Shown here: positions 1 to 9,136 of the stretch, one piece after another
How positions within the stretch are numbered: the first letter of the stretch is position 1
How the letters are laid out: every line of letters begins with the position of its first letter
Origin: Chryseobacterium sp. 7
GTDB lineage: Bacteria; Bacteroidota; Bacteroidia; Flavobacteriales; Weeksellaceae
DNA length: 64,000 nucleotides
Assembly: GCF_003663845.1 (NCBI RefSeq)
Contig: NZ_RCCA01000001.1
Coordinates: 2,356,001 to 2,420,000 of the forward strand
Direction of reading: 5' to 3'
Notes under the pieces: generated by a model
What the model was told of the DNA's origin: nothing
The model's input: only the letters and a program-made list of their open reading frames with translations
Database searches by the model: none
Made by a program: the position numbers and the translations under genes

Positions 1-459
1 GAAATCGTGAAGGTAAACTCCTGAAACTTTTCTTGCGGCGGCATTGAATAATTTTGACGGAATATTTTTCGTCATTACATTATCAAAACGCTTCTTTTTC
101 CAACCTGAAACAATATCATAATTATCATGGATTACCATATTGTAAAGTTCCGGAATTTCTTCCGGGAAATCCTGTAAATCGGCATCCATTGTAATCACAA
201 CATCTCCGTTTGTTCTTTCAAAAGCGGCATGAAGCGCCTGAGATTTTCCATAATTTCTGGAAAATTTAATAGCGTGGATCTGAGGATACTGAACTTTCAT
301 ATTCTCAATAATGCTCCACGACAAATCCGTACTTCCATCGTCTACAAACCAGATTTCGTAAGATAAATTGCTGGTTGTGCATACTTTATCAATTCTTGAA
401 AAAAGCTCTTCCAGAGAGTCTTCTTCGTTCAGTAACGGAATAACTATAGATAAATTCAT
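1..459 (-). CDS. Family 2 glycosyltransferase (DPMS/GtrB-like), C-terminus cut by window edge
   Basis: Only the N-terminal 153 residues are present; the gene runs off the left edge. The GT-A fold signature is clear: an N-terminal hydrophobic strand (LSIVIPLLNEE), the VDDGS nucleotide-binding motif near residue 40, and the metal-binding motif DADLQD near residue 95. These resemble polyprenyl-phosphate sugar transferases (DPM1/GtrB group), which load a sugar from a nucleotide sugar onto a lipid carrier at the inner face of the membrane. The missing C-terminus would show whether it carries the two membrane helices of the GtrB type. It starts 16 bp after the stop of the DUF4199 gene, so the two are probably co-transcribed. 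Substrate cannot be told. Confidence 0.9.
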   Translation of the reverse strand, partial: MNLSIVIPLLNEEDSLEELFSRIDKVCTTSNLSYEIWFVDDGSTDLSWSIIENMKVQYPQIHAIKFSRNYGKSQALHAAFERTNGDVVITMDADLQDFPEEIPELYNMVIHDNYDIVSGWKKKRFDNVMTKNIPSKLFNAAARKVSGVYLHDF

Positions 460-475
460 TTAATTTTAATAAAAA

Positions 476-1078
476 TTAGGCTTGATTGGTTTCTTCGGGC
501 TGATGTAGTGTTCTTGTTCTGAAAAACGCTCCGAAAAACACCGACAAAACTACGTAAAATATAAGAATTGCTGCAAAATATCCTGAAAAATGACTTGCAG
601 TAAGCATGTCTTTTCCTTTAACCGCCTCTGGTGTGAAGCTTTGTAATCTTTCTTTATACTTCTGATCCAGCTCATCAATATCTTTCTGATGCTTCAGAAT
701 TTTTCTTGCAGAGGTATATTCTGTATCCAGCTCCGATTTTTGTCTCTGAACATACTGGTAGTTCAACAGGTTTTTGGCTGCCGGATCTACAAAGTTTAAA
801 AAGGCATAAATGCTGAAAATGGAAAGAATTCCTCCCACAAACATCGGGACGAATGCTCTTTTGAAAGCGTCTTTGAATTTTACTACTCTATGGGTATTCC
901 AATAAGATTTTACAGACCAGAATGCTGCCCCGGCATAAAGAAGAGGCAAAACAAAAGCATTGGCTTTCAATGAGATATCAAAATAATTGATTCCTGAAAA
1001 AAATGTATATACTACAAAAAAAACGATCATTGTAGCGATAAAAAGTATAATTCCTAGTGTTGATGGACTTTTCGTCAT
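476..1078 (-). CDS. DUF4199 family membrane protein
   Basis: A 200-residue protein with about four predicted membrane segments: two near the N-terminus, one around residues 73-95, and one near the C-terminus. A charged, coiled-coil-like stretch rich in K, E, D and Q sits between helices three and four. This layout matches DUF4199 proteins common in Bacteroidetes, whose function is unknown. The open frame extends 26 codons further upstream, but that extension is basic, lacks a membrane segment and is probably not translated. I chose the ATG before TKSPST, which places the first helix at the N-terminus. It lies directly upstream of the glycosyltransferase. Confidence 0.75.
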   Translation of the reverse strand: MTKSPSTLGIILFIATMIVFFVVYTFFSGINYFDISLKANAFVLPLLYAGAAFWSVKSYWNTHRVVKFKDAFKRAFVPMFVGGILSIFSIYAFLNFVDPAAKNLLNYQYVQRQKSELDTEYTSARKILKHQKDIDELDQKYKERLQSFTPEAVKGKDMLTASHFSGYFAAILIFYVVLSVFFGAFFRTRTLHQPEETNQA

Positions 1079-1176
1079 ATTTAAATTTTTAGAAAAAAGT
1101 TGAAAAATTTTCCCTCTAAATGTCAGGCGTTTAGCCTTACCACTGCATTTTTTCAACTAATTTTCTTTAATAAAGT

Positions 1177-1206
1177 TTTGAAGTTTATAAAATATTCCTA
1201 CCTTTG
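1177..1206 (+). promoter_or_regulatory. Bacteroidetes-type promoter for the SRP RNA
   Basis: TTTG at 1177-1180 and TACCTTTG at 1199-1206 are separated by 18 nt. This is a full match to the -33 TTTG / -7 TAnnTTTG consensus of the Bacteroidetes primary sigma factor. It ends a few bases before the SRP RNA helix begins. Confidence 0.8.
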
Positions 1207-1210
1207 CAAC

Positions 1211-1303
1211 GGCAAGTCCTAAACAACCAGCTCCTGAGAATCCTCCAGGGTGGGAACGCAGCAAAGGTAATTGGTCGTAGCGGTGTGATTTAGGTAGCTT
1301 GCC
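1211..1303 (+). ncRNA. ffs: Small signal recognition particle RNA (4.5S-like)
   Basis: The ends pair as GGCAAG...CTTGCC, closing a long hairpin. The apical part carries the SRP domain IV signature: CAGG, then GUG-GGAA-CGC (a GNRA-type GGAA tetraloop on a short stem), then AGCA, as in the Ffh-binding loop of bacterial 4.5S RNA. A consensus promoter precedes it and a run of nine T follows at 1305-1313, so it is an independent transcription unit of about 95 nt. The RNA binds Ffh, which is also encoded in this window (54.3 kb), and guides ribosomes making membrane proteins to the translocon. Exact 5' and 3' ends are inferred from the helix. Confidence 0.88.
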
Positions 1304-1313
1304 ATTTTTTTTT
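1304..1313 (+). terminator. T-run terminator of the SRP RNA
   Basis: A run of nine T directly follows the closing helix of the SRP RNA, so the RNA hairpin itself can serve as the intrinsic terminator stem. Confidence 0.6.
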
Positions 1314-1424
1314 GATCTAAAGTAAGAAGAGAGGTAATTTGATAATTATCTTTTTTTGTTTTTAATACCTTACGCATCATTTTCATTTTTCTAATTTTCA
1401 GATTACCTCCGGTTCAGTTATTGA

Positions 1425-2111
1425 TTAAAATTCGAATGTCTCACCTAATTTTGGTAAAACAAGTTCTACATTTTTATCTGCAAAATGCTTTAATGCGCTT
1501 TCATGATTGATTTCAATAGCAGGGAAAGTATCAAAATGGCATCCGATTACTTTCGGTGTTTTTAACAGCTCTGCTGCTGCAAAAGAAGCTTTTCTAGGGC
1601 ACATAGTGTAGTGGCTTCCGATTGGAAGAATAGATAGGTCTATGTTTCCGTATAGTCTTGGGAACAGCTCCATATCAGCCATTACTCCTGTATCTCCTGC
1701 CAAATAGATATTCTTACCTTCAGGAAGTCTGAAGATATACCCTACAGGAACGCCTCCATAGCTTCCATCCGGGAAAGAACTTGTATGGTGAGCCGGAACC
1801 ATGGAAATTTTAAGATCGTCGATTTTTGCCGATCCTCCTAAGTTCACATCATCTCTGTTTTTAGCCTGCTGGAAGTAACCGCATACTTCAGGAACTCCAA
1901 TAATGGTAGCTTCAGGATAATGCTGCAATACTTCTGCTACATCAGCAATATGATCACCGTGCGCATGGGTCAAAAGGATATAGTCGATTTTTTGAGCAGC
2001 AATATCAAAACCTGATTCTGCTTTTTTGTAATTGTAAAAAGGGTCACTCAAAATTGTTTTGTCCTTGTACGTGAACAGGAAACAGTTTTGTCCTAAGAAT
2101 TGTATTTTCAT
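1425..2111 (-). CDS. Metal-dependent hydrolase, MBL fold (UPF0173 type)
   Basis: A 228-residue metallo-beta-lactamase-fold protein. The HxHxDH zinc motif is visible as THAHGDH around residue 50, followed by further candidate ligands (AHHTSS, LAGDTG and CHFDTFP). The small size and order of motifs fit the UPF0173/YtkL-like family, which has broad or unknown hydrolase activity in the cytoplasm. The open frame continues 14 codons upstream, but MKIQFLGQNCFL begins exactly where homologues begin, so I chose that ATG. It stands alone between the SRP RNA and the SRPBCC gene. The true substrate is unknown. Confidence 0.85.
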   Translation of the reverse strand: MKIQFLGQNCFLFTYKDKTILSDPFYNYKKAESGFDIAAQKIDYILLTHAHGDHIADVAEVLQHYPEATIIGVPEVCGYFQQAKNRDDVNLGGSAKIDDLKISMVPAHHTSSFPDGSYGGVPVGYIFRLPEGKNIYLAGDTGVMADMELFPRLYGNIDLSILPIGSHYTMCPRKASFAAAELLKTPKVIGCHFDTFPAIEINHESALKHFADKNVELVLPKLGETFEF

Positions 2112-2227
2112 TTTAAATTTAATTTCAAATATTATTAAACACAAATGACTCAAATAATTTCACAAACAGCACAATCAGATTAGTGATATTTATGAAAGCA
2201 TTCGTGTCATTCGTGTTTTCTTTAATT

Positions 2228-2674
2228 TTATTTCTGTGGGAATTTATCTTCAATCAGTCTGAGATTAATTCCATGTTCCAGATAAGCTTTACACCCATCT
2301 AAGACTGTTGTAAAACCTCCTGTATTGTCATTAATAACTTTTAACAGATCTTCGCCCGTCTGGCTGAATCCGTAGCTTTTAATGATAACAAGAGTTCCTT
2401 TTTCCATGGTTTTGAATTCATAGTCTACATGAGTTGAAGGTTCTCCCCACTCTGTTCTGATCAGCTGGTTTAGGATGATCTCCTGAACTTTCACTTCGGA
2501 TTTTACGCCATACATTTCCCATTCCCAGGTAATTGTTTTACCTTCTTCCAGTTTTCCTGTAGATTTTGTAAACCAGAAATGAGTGGTTACTTCCGGATTG
2601 ATGAATGCCTCAAAAACATCCTCAATTGGTTTTCTGATAAGCATTTGAGCTTCAACATAGACATTGGAATTCAT
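2228..2674 (-). CDS. SRPBCC domain protein (AHSA1 family)
   Basis: A 148-residue single-domain protein of the Bet v1/START-like fold. The opening pattern (hydrophobic strand, then KPIEDVFEAFINPEVTTHFWF) and the later WEW and TEWGEP segments are typical of AHSA1/YndB-type proteins, which bind small hydrophobic ligands. It begins 18 bp after the menA stop and on the same strand, so it may be the last gene of a menB-menA-SRPBCC transcript. A ligand cannot be assigned; involvement with quinone metabolism would be a guess from position only. Confidence 0.8.
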   Translation of the reverse strand: MNSNVYVEAQMLIRKPIEDVFEAFINPEVTTHFWFTKSTGKLEEGKTITWEWEMYGVKSEVKVQEIILNQLIRTEWGEPSTHVDYEFKTMEKGTLVIIKSYGFSQTGEDLLKVINDNTGGFTTVLDGCKAYLEHGINLRLIEDKFPQK

Positions 2675-2692
2675 AAGTGTTTTATTTTTAAA

Positions 2693-3622
2693 TTAGTTAA
2701 ATAAATTAAGTCCGACCGCCGTCAGAATAGCCATTACAAACGTCATGATTCCTACCTGTTTTAAATATTGGTCTAATTCTTTCGGTTCTTTTACGGACAA
2801 AATCTTTCTTCTTAATTTTGATAATGGGAATAACAGAATCATTACAATAAAAACATAGTAGTTTTGCCCCTGCATGAATCCATTTATTCCTAAAAACATA
2901 AGAATCAGCAATAATGGAAGCTGTAACAGCACCATTTCATAGATCATTGCATTTTTGAATCCGATTCTCAATGCAAAGCTGTTTTTTCCTGATAATTTAT
3001 CACTTTCGATATCTCTCATGTTGTTCAGGTTAAGAACCGCCATACTCATCATTCCTACAGCCGTTCCGGGTAATAACATATCCCAGCTGAACGTTTTTGT
3101 AAACAGAAAATAACTTCCACATACGGAAACCAATCCAAAAAAGATAAACACGAAGATATCTCCCAGTCCCATGTATCCGTAAGGTTTTTTACCCACCGTA
3201 TATCCAATGGCTGCAAGAATACATGCTATTCCTAATCCTATGAAGATATAGAATTCATTCATATAATTCGGAATGAAAGCTACGTACAGCAAAGCAATGG
3301 TAGCAATGAAAGACAATGCTGCGAAAAGAATCACTGCATTTTTCATCTGTTTGGCGGTAATTTTTCCTGATGCTACAGCTCTGGCTTCTGCTTCATTGAT
3401 TCTTTTGGCATCAGTTCCTTTTACTCCGTCACCATAATCATTGGCATAATTTGATAAAATCTGGTATAAAAGCGTTACCAAAAGAGCGAGTGCAAGGATC
3501 TTCCAATCCCAGGTTCCGCCTTCTCCGTACAGTCTCCATTTTGCAATGAAAGCTCCCATAATAATTCCGCTTAGTGAAAGCGGTAAAGTTCTTAGCCTTG
3601 CGGCTTTTATCCAATCCGTCAT
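2693..3622 (-). CDS. menA: 1,4-dihydroxy-2-naphthoate polyprenyltransferase
   Basis: A 309-residue polytopic protein of the UbiA superfamily. The prenyl-diphosphate/Mg-binding motif NDYGDGVKGTD (NDxxDxxxD form) lies around residues 60-70 after the first helices. A second Asp-rich segment, NNMRDIESD, lies near residue 200. About eight to nine membrane helices follow the family pattern. The enzyme joins DHNA to a polyprenyl chain to give demethylmenaquinone at the membrane. Its neighbour upstream is menB, two steps earlier in the same pathway, which supports the MenA assignment over other UbiA members. Confidence 0.93.
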   Translation of the reverse strand: MTDWIKAARLRTLPLSLSGIIMGAFIAKWRLYGEGGTWDWKILALALLVTLLYQILSNYANDYGDGVKGTDAKRINEAEARAVASGKITAKQMKNAVILFAALSFIATIALLYVAFIPNYMNEFYIFIGLGIACILAAIGYTVGKKPYGYMGLGDIFVFIFFGLVSVCGSYFLFTKTFSWDMLLPGTAVGMMSMAVLNLNNMRDIESDKLSGKNSFALRIGFKNAMIYEMVLLQLPLLLILMFLGINGFMQGQNYYVFIVMILLFPLSKLRRKILSVKEPKELDQYLKQVGIMTFVMAILTAVGLNLFN

Positions 3623-3647
3623 ACTATTTATAAGTAATAAGCAATGG

Positions 3648-3685
3648 GTAATAAGTAATGAAGAATATTGCTCATTACTTATTAC
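3648..3685. repeat. Intergenic perfect palindrome between menB and menA
   Basis: GTAATAAGTAATGA (3648-3661) and its exact inverse TCATTACTTATTAC (3672-3685) form a 14-bp stem with a 10-nt loop. They sit in the 75-bp gap between the two menaquinone genes. The surrounding bases repeat the AGTAATAA/AGTAATGA unit. A similar but unpaired stretch of the same units follows the E2 gene near 63023. It is not followed by a T-run in the minus direction, so it is not an obvious terminator. Confidence 0.8.
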
Positions 3686-3697
3686 TCATCACTAATG

Positions 3698-4534
3698 TTA
3701 TGATATCCATTGATCTTCTCCGAAGTTGGGCTTTCTTTTTTCAAGGAATGCATTTCTTCCTTCTTTAGCTTCTTCGGTCATGTATGCTAAACGGGTTGCC
3801 TCTCCTGCAAATACCTGCTGTCCTACCATACCATCGTCTGTAAGATTCATCGCAAACTTCAGCATTCTGATAGACATTGGAGATTTAGCCAATATTTCCT
3901 GAGCCCATTCGTAGGCTGTATCTTCTAATTCTGCATGTGGAACAACTTTGTTTACCATCCCCATTTCAAAAGCTTCCTGAGCCGAATAATTTCTTCCTAA
4001 AAAGAAGATTTCGCGGGCTTTTTTCTGACCTACCATTTTAGCAAGGTAAGCAGAACCATAACCACCGTCAAAACTTGTCACATCCGCATCTGTCTGCTTG
4101 AAGATTGCATGCTCTTCACTTGCTAAAGTTAAATCACATACTACATGAAGCGAGTGTCCTCCACCAACTGCCCATCCCGGAACCACTGCGATAACCACTT
4201 TCGGCATGAAACGGATTAAACGCTGAACTTCAAGAATATTCAAACGGTGTCTTCCATCTTCTCCAACATACCCTTGATCTCCTCTTGCTTTCTGATCTCC
4301 TCCGCTACAGAAAGCCCAACCTCCGTCTTTAGAACTTGGCCCCTCTCCTGAAAGCAATACAACACCTATTGAAGGGTCTTCAGAAGCGTCATAAAAAGCA
4401 TCGTATAATTCTGAAGTTGTCTTTGGCCTGAACGCATTACGAACTTCCGGTCTGTTGAAAGCAATTCTTGCTACTCCGTTACATTTTTTATAGGTAATAT
4501 CTTCGTATTCCTTGGCGGTTTTCCACTCGATCAT
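3698..4534 (-). CDS. menB: 1,4-dihydroxy-2-naphthoyl-CoA synthase
   Basis: A 278-residue crotonase-fold enzyme that closes the second ring from o-succinylbenzoyl-CoA in menaquinone synthesis. The oxyanion-hole region SGGDQKARGD, the GWAVGGGHSLH segment and the C-terminal KRKPNF are characteristic of MenB rather than of enoyl-CoA hydratase. The segment QTDADV around residues 147-152 carries an Asp (149) where the E. coli enzyme has a bicarbonate-binding Gly. From family knowledge that suggests the bicarbonate-independent type; this is inference. A TATCTTTG element (4552-4559, minus) lies 18 bp upstream of the ATG and matches the -7 consensus. Confidence 0.95.
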   Translation of the reverse strand: MIEWKTAKEYEDITYKKCNGVARIAFNRPEVRNAFRPKTTSELYDAFYDASEDPSIGVVLLSGEGPSSKDGGWAFCSGGDQKARGDQGYVGEDGRHRLNILEVQRLIRFMPKVVIAVVPGWAVGGGHSLHVVCDLTLASEEHAIFKQTDADVTSFDGGYGSAYLAKMVGQKKAREIFFLGRNYSAQEAFEMGMVNKVVPHAELEDTAYEWAQEILAKSPMSIRMLKFAMNLTDDGMVGQQVFAGEATRLAYMTEEAKEGRNAFLEKRKPNFGEDQWIS

Positions 4535-4703
4535 CTTATAAAAATTTTTCTCAAAGATACGGAATTACAGAGAATTTCTATAGGGGAAATTTACGATCAT
4601 TGCTATTGGGAAGAGAAATTTTGAATGATGGATTTTTGGCTGAAAATATTTAGCAAAAGGGTAATTTCAGATTGATTAAAAGTGGCTGATTTTAATCAAA
4701 ACA

Positions 4704-4731
4704 AAAGCCGGAACATTTCTGTTCCGGCTTT
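4704..4731 (-). terminator. Intrinsic terminator after the TPR gene
   Basis: AAAGCCGGAACA and its exact inverse TGTTCCGGCTTT form a 12-bp stem with a TTTC loop, 22 bp beyond the stop of the TPR gene. The A-run on the plus strand gives a T-run on the transcript strand. Confidence 0.85.
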
Positions 4732-4753
4732 ATATTATTGAGTTATCTAATGA

Positions 4754-5785
4754 TTACTTGGCAGCTCCACTAAGTTCAGCTTCTTTCGCTTTCATTTCTT
4801 TAACTTTATCCATGTTTTTAGTTACCATGTAAATTTCTTTTAATGCAGAAACTGCATCAATGCTCTTTGGATTTGCCTTATACCATCCTTCAGCATATGG
4901 TAATGCTTTTGTAAATCTTTCTCTTCTTTCGTCGATCAATTTAGAAGCGTCATCCGGCTTATCTTTTCTCAAAGCGTTAATTTGCCCTACTACTTTAGCA
5001 TCATCACCAATAATAGTATACACCAGGTTCTGGTATGCATCAGAGAAGTCCGGCTTAAGCTCAACTGCTTTTTTGAATGATTCTATAGCATCATTTACAG
5101 TGGCTGGTGTTTTAGCCTGCATTACTCCAAGGTTATACCAGTTTGTAGGATCGCTTGGGTTCTTAGCCAACTGTTCTTTCAATCCTGAAACAAATTTATC
5201 TGTGTTTCCAGACTGAAGGTATGCTGTAGTCTGAGCTTCTTTAAGTTTAGCATTATTTGGGAATTTTGCTAATCCTTTTTCAATAATTGTAAGCGCTTCA
5301 GGGCTTTTTGCGTTAAGAAGCAATGAAGACAATGTTTCATATAAATCTGGTTCTATACTTTTTGTCTGCTCAGTTTTGAAGTCAGAATAGTCTGAATTCT
5401 TTTTCATAAGCTCCCAGGTAGATTTATCAAGATTTACCACTTGTCCTGATTTCTTTTCTTTAGCAGTGTAAGTAGTTTCTACTCCTGTAAATCCGGAATT
5501 AACAAGGTCTGTAAATATTTTGATAGACTGGTCATTGTTGTTCGCTAACGCATGGCTAAGACCGGCATAATACATATATATTTTATTGTCCTGACCGCTA
5601 GACTTCAGTAAGTCATATACTTCAATGAACTTTGGTGCTGCTGCTGCATAATTTTTTGCATTATATGCATCCATAGCAACTTTGTTCGCTTCCTGAAGCT
5701 GAGCATTCAAAGCAGCGGCATCTTTTTTCTGCCCAAAAGCAAAAGCAGATGCTACGATAGCCATTCCTAAAATTAGTTTCTTCAT
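4754..5785 (-). CDS. Exported tetratricopeptide repeat protein
   Basis: A 343-residue protein. The first 18-19 residues form a Sec signal peptide (KK, a hydrophobic core, then AFG before QKK). The rest is helical with several TPR-like units; the clearest is NPSDPTNWYNLGVM followed by DAIESFKKAVELKP around residues 205-245. Other helical pairs near residues 25-70 and 165-200 look like degenerate repeats. The C-terminus is Lys/Glu/Ala-rich. It starts 30 bp after the gyrA stop, so it is probably co-transcribed with gyrA. TPR domains mediate protein contacts; no partner can be named. Confidence 0.85.
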   Translation of the reverse strand: MKKLILGMAIVASAFAFGQKKDAAALNAQLQEANKVAMDAYNAKNYAAAAPKFIEVYDLLKSSGQDNKIYMYYAGLSHALANNNDQSIKIFTDLVNSGFTGVETTYTAKEKKSGQVVNLDKSTWELMKKNSDYSDFKTEQTKSIEPDLYETLSSLLLNAKSPEALTIIEKGLAKFPNNAKLKEAQTTAYLQSGNTDKFVSGLKEQLAKNPSDPTNWYNLGVMQAKTPATVNDAIESFKKAVELKPDFSDAYQNLVYTIIGDDAKVVGQINALRKDKPDDASKLIDERRERFTKALPYAEGWYKANPKSIDAVSALKEIYMVTKNMDKVKEMKAKEAELSGAAK

Positions 5786-5815
5786 AATAACTATTTTATA
5801 TTTATATTGTACAAT

Positions 5816-8410
5816 TTATTCTTCAGAATCAGAATTCTCGTTTTCCTCTGCTGTGTTTTCATTTTCAGCCTGAGGTGCTTCATTATTTTCCTGGTTATCA
5901 AATAGGTTTCCTACTCCTTCTTCCCCTTCTTCAAGCTCTTCAGAATCTTCTTCTACATCTTTATCCATTTCTACTTTTGCAATAGCAGCAATTTCGTCAT
6001 TTTTCTTAAGATTAATCAGCTTCACTCCCTGAGTATTTCTACCCATTACTCTCATTTCATCCATTCCCATTCTGATGGCAACACCTGATTTATTGATGAT
6101 CATCAATCCATCTTCATCTGTTACGTTCTGAATAGCGATCAGATTTCCTGTTTTTTCGGTAATGTTCAGGGTGATTACTCCTTTCCCTCCTCTGTTGGTA
6201 ATTCTGTAGTCTTCCACTGCAGTTCTTTTTCCGTATCCTTTTTCTGATACTACAAGTACTGTTTCGTTCTCTACATCGTTCACAACAATCATACCAATAG
6301 CTTCATCATTATCTTCCATGGCAATACCTCTTACCCCGATAGATCCTCTACCTACTTCTCTTACTTTTTCTTCCGGGAAACGGATACATTTACCATTTTT
6401 AGTTGCAATCATGATCTGAGAAGTTCCATTCGTAAGATAAGCTCCTAATAGCTGGTCATTATCTCTGATCTCGATAGCATTTACCCCATTTACTCTTGGT
6501 CTTGAATAGGCTTCTAATGATGTTTTTTTGATTGTACCGTTTTTGGTAACCATTACAACGCTCATTTGATTTACATATTCAGAATCCTTAAGGTTATTGG
6601 TTCTGATATATGCCTTGATCTTATCATCTGGTTCAATGTTGATAAGGTTTTGTACTGCTCTTCCTTTTGCTGTTTTAGAACCTTCAGGAATTTCAAATAC
6701 TCTCAGCCAGTAACATCTTCCTTTTTCTGTAAAGAATAGCATATACTGGTGGTTGGTTGCAGAAACAATATACTCAAGGAAATCGGAATCTCTTGTTGTA
6801 GCGGCTTTGTTTCCTACACCTCCTCTGCTTTGAATTTTATATTCTGAAAGTGAAGTTCTCTTGATGTATCCTGCATGAGAGATAGTAAGAACTACAGATT
6901 CATTCGGAATAATATCCTCAATAGACATTTCTCCTCCGGAATAATCAATTTCCGTTCTCCTTTCGTCCCCGTATTTTTCTTTGATTTCGATCAGTTCGTC
7001 TTTGATGATCTGGAATCTTCTTGGCTCGTTGGCTAAGATATCTTCCAAATTCGCAATTTCTTTCATAATTGCATCATACTCATCACGGATCTTATCAAGC
7101 TCCATTCCTGTAAGACGGGCTAATCTAAGATCAAGAATCGCTTGTGCCTGAATGTCTGAAAGTTCAAATGCCTCAATTAAGCCTTCTTTTGCAGCCTGAG
7201 GATTTGCACTGTGACGGATAATAGAAATGGCTCTATCCAGAGCATCCTGAGTTCCGATCACTTTCATGAACCCTTCAAGGATGTGTGCTCTTTCTTTCGC
7301 TTTTTTAAGCTCATACTGAGTTCTTCTTACGATTACCTCATGCCTGTGCTCTACAAAGTGATGAATAATATCTTTAAGGTTCAGCTGCTCCGGTCTTCCG
7401 TGTACCAATGCAATGTTGTTTACACTGAAAGAAGTCTGAAGTGCCGTATATTTATATAATAGGTTAAGAACTACATTCGGGATTGCATCGTTTTTCAGTT
7501 CGTATACAACACGAAGTCCTTTTCTATCCGATTCGTCTCTGATCTCATGGATACCAGGAATTTTTTCGTCTTTAACGAGTTCCGCTGTTCTGGCGATCAT
7601 TTCAGCCTTGTTCACCTGATAAGGGATCTCAGTAACGATAATAGCGTTTCTGTTTCCAATTTCATCAAAGTTTACTTTAGCTCTTAAAACAACTCTACCT
7701 CTTCCTGTGTGGAAAGCATCTCTTACACCGTCATATCCATAGATGATACCCCCTGTAGGGAAATCCGGTGCAATGATGTGCTGCATCAGCTCGTCTATTG
7801 TAATGTCTTTATTATCAATATAAGCGCAGATAGCGTCTACAGATTCTGATAAGTTGTGCGGCGCCATATTGGTTGCCATCCCTACTGCAATACCTGAAGT
7901 ACCGTTTACCAAAAGATTTGGAACTTTCGTAGGCATTACTGTTGGTTCCTGTAAACTGTCATCGAAGTTATTCTGGAAATCAACTGTTTCTTTGTCAAGG
8001 TCTGAAAGAATCTCATCAGAGATTTTTTTCAATCTTGCCTCGGTATAACGCATTGCTGCAGGCGGGTCACCATCCATTGAACCGAAGTTACCCTGCCCGT
8101 CTACCTGAGGATAACGTAAGCTCCAGTCCTGAGCCATTCTTACCATAGCATCGTAAACAGAGGAATCTCCGTGCGGGTGATATTTACCTAAAACGTCCCC
8201 AACAATTCTCGCAGATTTTAAATATTTTCTATTAGAAAACACCCCTAATCCATACATACCATACAGTACTCTTCTATGAACGGGTTTCAAGCCATCTCTT
8301 ACATCCGGTAACGCTCTTGAAACGATAACGGACATCGAATAATCGATATAAGACGATTTCATTTCATCAACAATGTTGATAGGAATCAGTCTTTCTCCTT
8401 CTTTTTGCAT
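5816..8410 (-). CDS. gyrA: DNA gyrase subunit A
   Basis: An 864-residue GyrA. The N-terminal winged-helix/breakage-reunion domain includes [21 protein letters not shown], the quinolone-determining stretch [20 protein letters not shown], and the catalytic Tyr in the RYTEARL segment. The GyrA-box of the C-terminal pinwheel (form QRRGGKG) appears degenerate or replaced by NRGGKG. At the quinolone-resistance positions (E. coli Ser83 and Asp87) this protein has Ser and Asp, so no classical resistance change is seen. The last ~45 residues are very acidic (Glu/Asn-rich). I chose the ATG before QKEGERLIP, two codons inside the longest frame, as in homologues. The enzyme works with GyrB to introduce negative supercoils. 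Confidence 0.97.
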   Translation of the reverse strand: MQKEGERLIPINIVDEMKSSYIDYSMSVIVSRALPDVRDGLKPVHRRVLYGMYGLGVFSNRKYLKSARIVGDVLGKYHPHGDSSVYDAMVRMAQDWSLRYPQVDGQGNFGSMDGDPPAAMRYTEARLKKISDEILSDLDKETVDFQNNFDDSLQEPTVMPTKVPNLLVNGTSGIAVGMATNMAPHNLSESVDAICAYIDNKDITIDELMQHIIAPDFPTGGIIYGYDGVRDAFHTGRGRVVLRAKVNFDEIGNRNAIIVTEIPYQVNKAEMIARTAELVKDEKIPGIHEIRDESDRKGLRVVYELKNDAIPNVVLNLLYKYTALQTSFSVNNIALVHGRPEQLNLKDIIHHFVEHRHEVIVRRTQYELKKAKERAHILEGFMKVIGTQDALDRAISIIRHSANPQAAKEGLIEAFELSDIQAQAILDLRLARLTGMELDKIRDEYDAIMKEIANLEDILANEPRRFQIIKDELIEIKEKYGDERRTEIDYSGGEMSIEDIIPNESVVLTISHAGYIKRTSLSEYKIQSRGGVGNKAATTRDSDFLEYIVSATNHQYMLFFTEKGRCYWLRVFEIPEGSKTAKGRAVQNLINIEPDDKIKAYIRTNNLKDSEYVNQMSVVMVTKNGTIKKTSLEAYSRPRVNGVNAIEIRDNDQLLGAYLTNGTSQIMIATKNGKCIRFPEEKVREVGRGSIGVRGIAMEDNDEAIGMIVVNDVENETVLVVSEKGYGKRTAVEDYRITNRGGKGVITLNITEKTGNLIAIQNVTDEDGLMIINKSGVAIRMGMDEMRVMGRNTQGVKLINLKKNDEIAAIAKVEMDKDVEEDSEELEEGEEGVGNLFDNQENNEAPQAENENTAEENENSDSEE

Positions 8411-8559
8411 AAACAAATTTTATTGTAATGATATTCAAACCTTTAGCTGTAAGTCTGAAAATTATTTATTTCCAATTTTTATTAACGGGCTAATTTACGA
8501 AAAAAAAGCCGATTTTTGCTCTAGAATTTATCCAAAAAATCTTAAAAATTCATAAAAAT

Positions 8560-8874
8560 ATGGGCATACTAAGTATAACTTTCCACTGTACAAAAGATAA
8601 CCTTGAAGAATGGGAAAATTATATTGATGAAACACTGGTTTTAATGACGGAAAACCTGATGGATGTCAACAAATATATTCTTTCTGAGGTACACAGTGAT
8701 TATATTGAAGATGGTAAAAATTACAACCTCTTGTTGATTTTTGACAATGAAGAACTGCGGGAAGATTTTATTCAAAGCGAGCTTCTGAATATTTCTGAAA
8801 GAATTGAGAAAAAGTTTGGCCAGGAAGTGATGATCTTTAATACTTTCCTGAATCCTAAAAAAACAAGACTATAA
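8560..8874 (+). CDS. DUF4286 family protein
   Basis: A 104-residue soluble alpha/beta protein with a ferredoxin-like pattern: ILSITFHCTKDN, then a helix, then a YNLLLIFDNEELREDF strand-helix unit. This length and pattern match DUF4286 proteins, small conserved proteins of Bacteroidetes with no established function. It is divergently oriented from gyrA, and the 149-bp gap between their start codons must hold both promoters. It ends 13 bp before a bidirectional terminator. Nothing indicates a catalytic site. Confidence 0.75.
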   Translation: MGILSITFHCTKDNLEEWENYIDETLVLMTENLMDVNKYILSEVHSDYIEDGKNYNLLLIFDNEELREDFIQSELLNISERIEKKFGQEVMIFNTFLNPKKTRL

Positions 8875-8887
8875 TTTATAATAAAAA

Positions 8888-8906
8888 GCACTGAAAAATT
8901 CAGTGC
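8888..8906. terminator. Bidirectional terminator between convergent genes
   Basis: GCACTGAA and TTCAGTGC form an 8-bp stem with an AAA loop, flanked by A-runs and T-runs on both sides. It separates the plus-strand DUF4286 gene from the minus-strand lipoprotein gene. Confidence 0.85.
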
Positions 8907-8914
8907 TTTTCTTA

Positions 8915-9136
8915 CTATCTGTGATGTCCACGACCACGACCTCTGTGATGATGGCCGCGCTCTTCATAAATATATACTTTCTGAACATGACCCGGTGCAT
9001 AGTATCTTGCACTTCCTCCATAATACCTTTTTGCGTGTCCCGGCGGCATTCTTCTTCCGTAAGGCTCACTTACCACACAGGAAGACAGCATTAACAGCAT
9101 CACGCCTGCCCCAACAATTTTCAACATACTTTTCAT
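8915..9136 (-). CDS. Small His/Arg/Gly-rich lipoprotein
   Basis: A 73-residue protein. After MKSMLKIVGAG comes a hydrophobic segment ending in the lipobox LSSC near residue 19, so it should be cleaved and lipidated. The mature part has a Gly/Tyr/Arg-rich middle (RRMPPGHAKRYYGG) and ends in a run of alternating His, Arg and Gly with about eight His in all. The longer open frame adds 17 residues without a signal; the ATG used here gives a proper lipoprotein signal. The His-rich tail could bind metal ions or polyanions, but that is inference from composition alone. No family was recognised. Confidence 0.65.
   Translation of the reverse strand: MKSMLKIVGAGVMLLMLSSCVVSEPYGRRMPPGHAKRYYGGSARYYAPGHVQKVYIYEERGHHHRGRGRGHHR

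Noticed and set aside
1155..1385. Minus-strand ORF of about 76 codons crossing the SRP RNA gene
   Set aside because: It overlaps a strongly supported structured RNA with its own promoter, and its apparent conservation would come from the RNA. No protein family is recognisable.
8373..8555. Plus-strand ORF of 60 codons over the gyrA start
   Set aside because: It is mostly antisense to gyrA and its 5' region; no start signal or family pattern.
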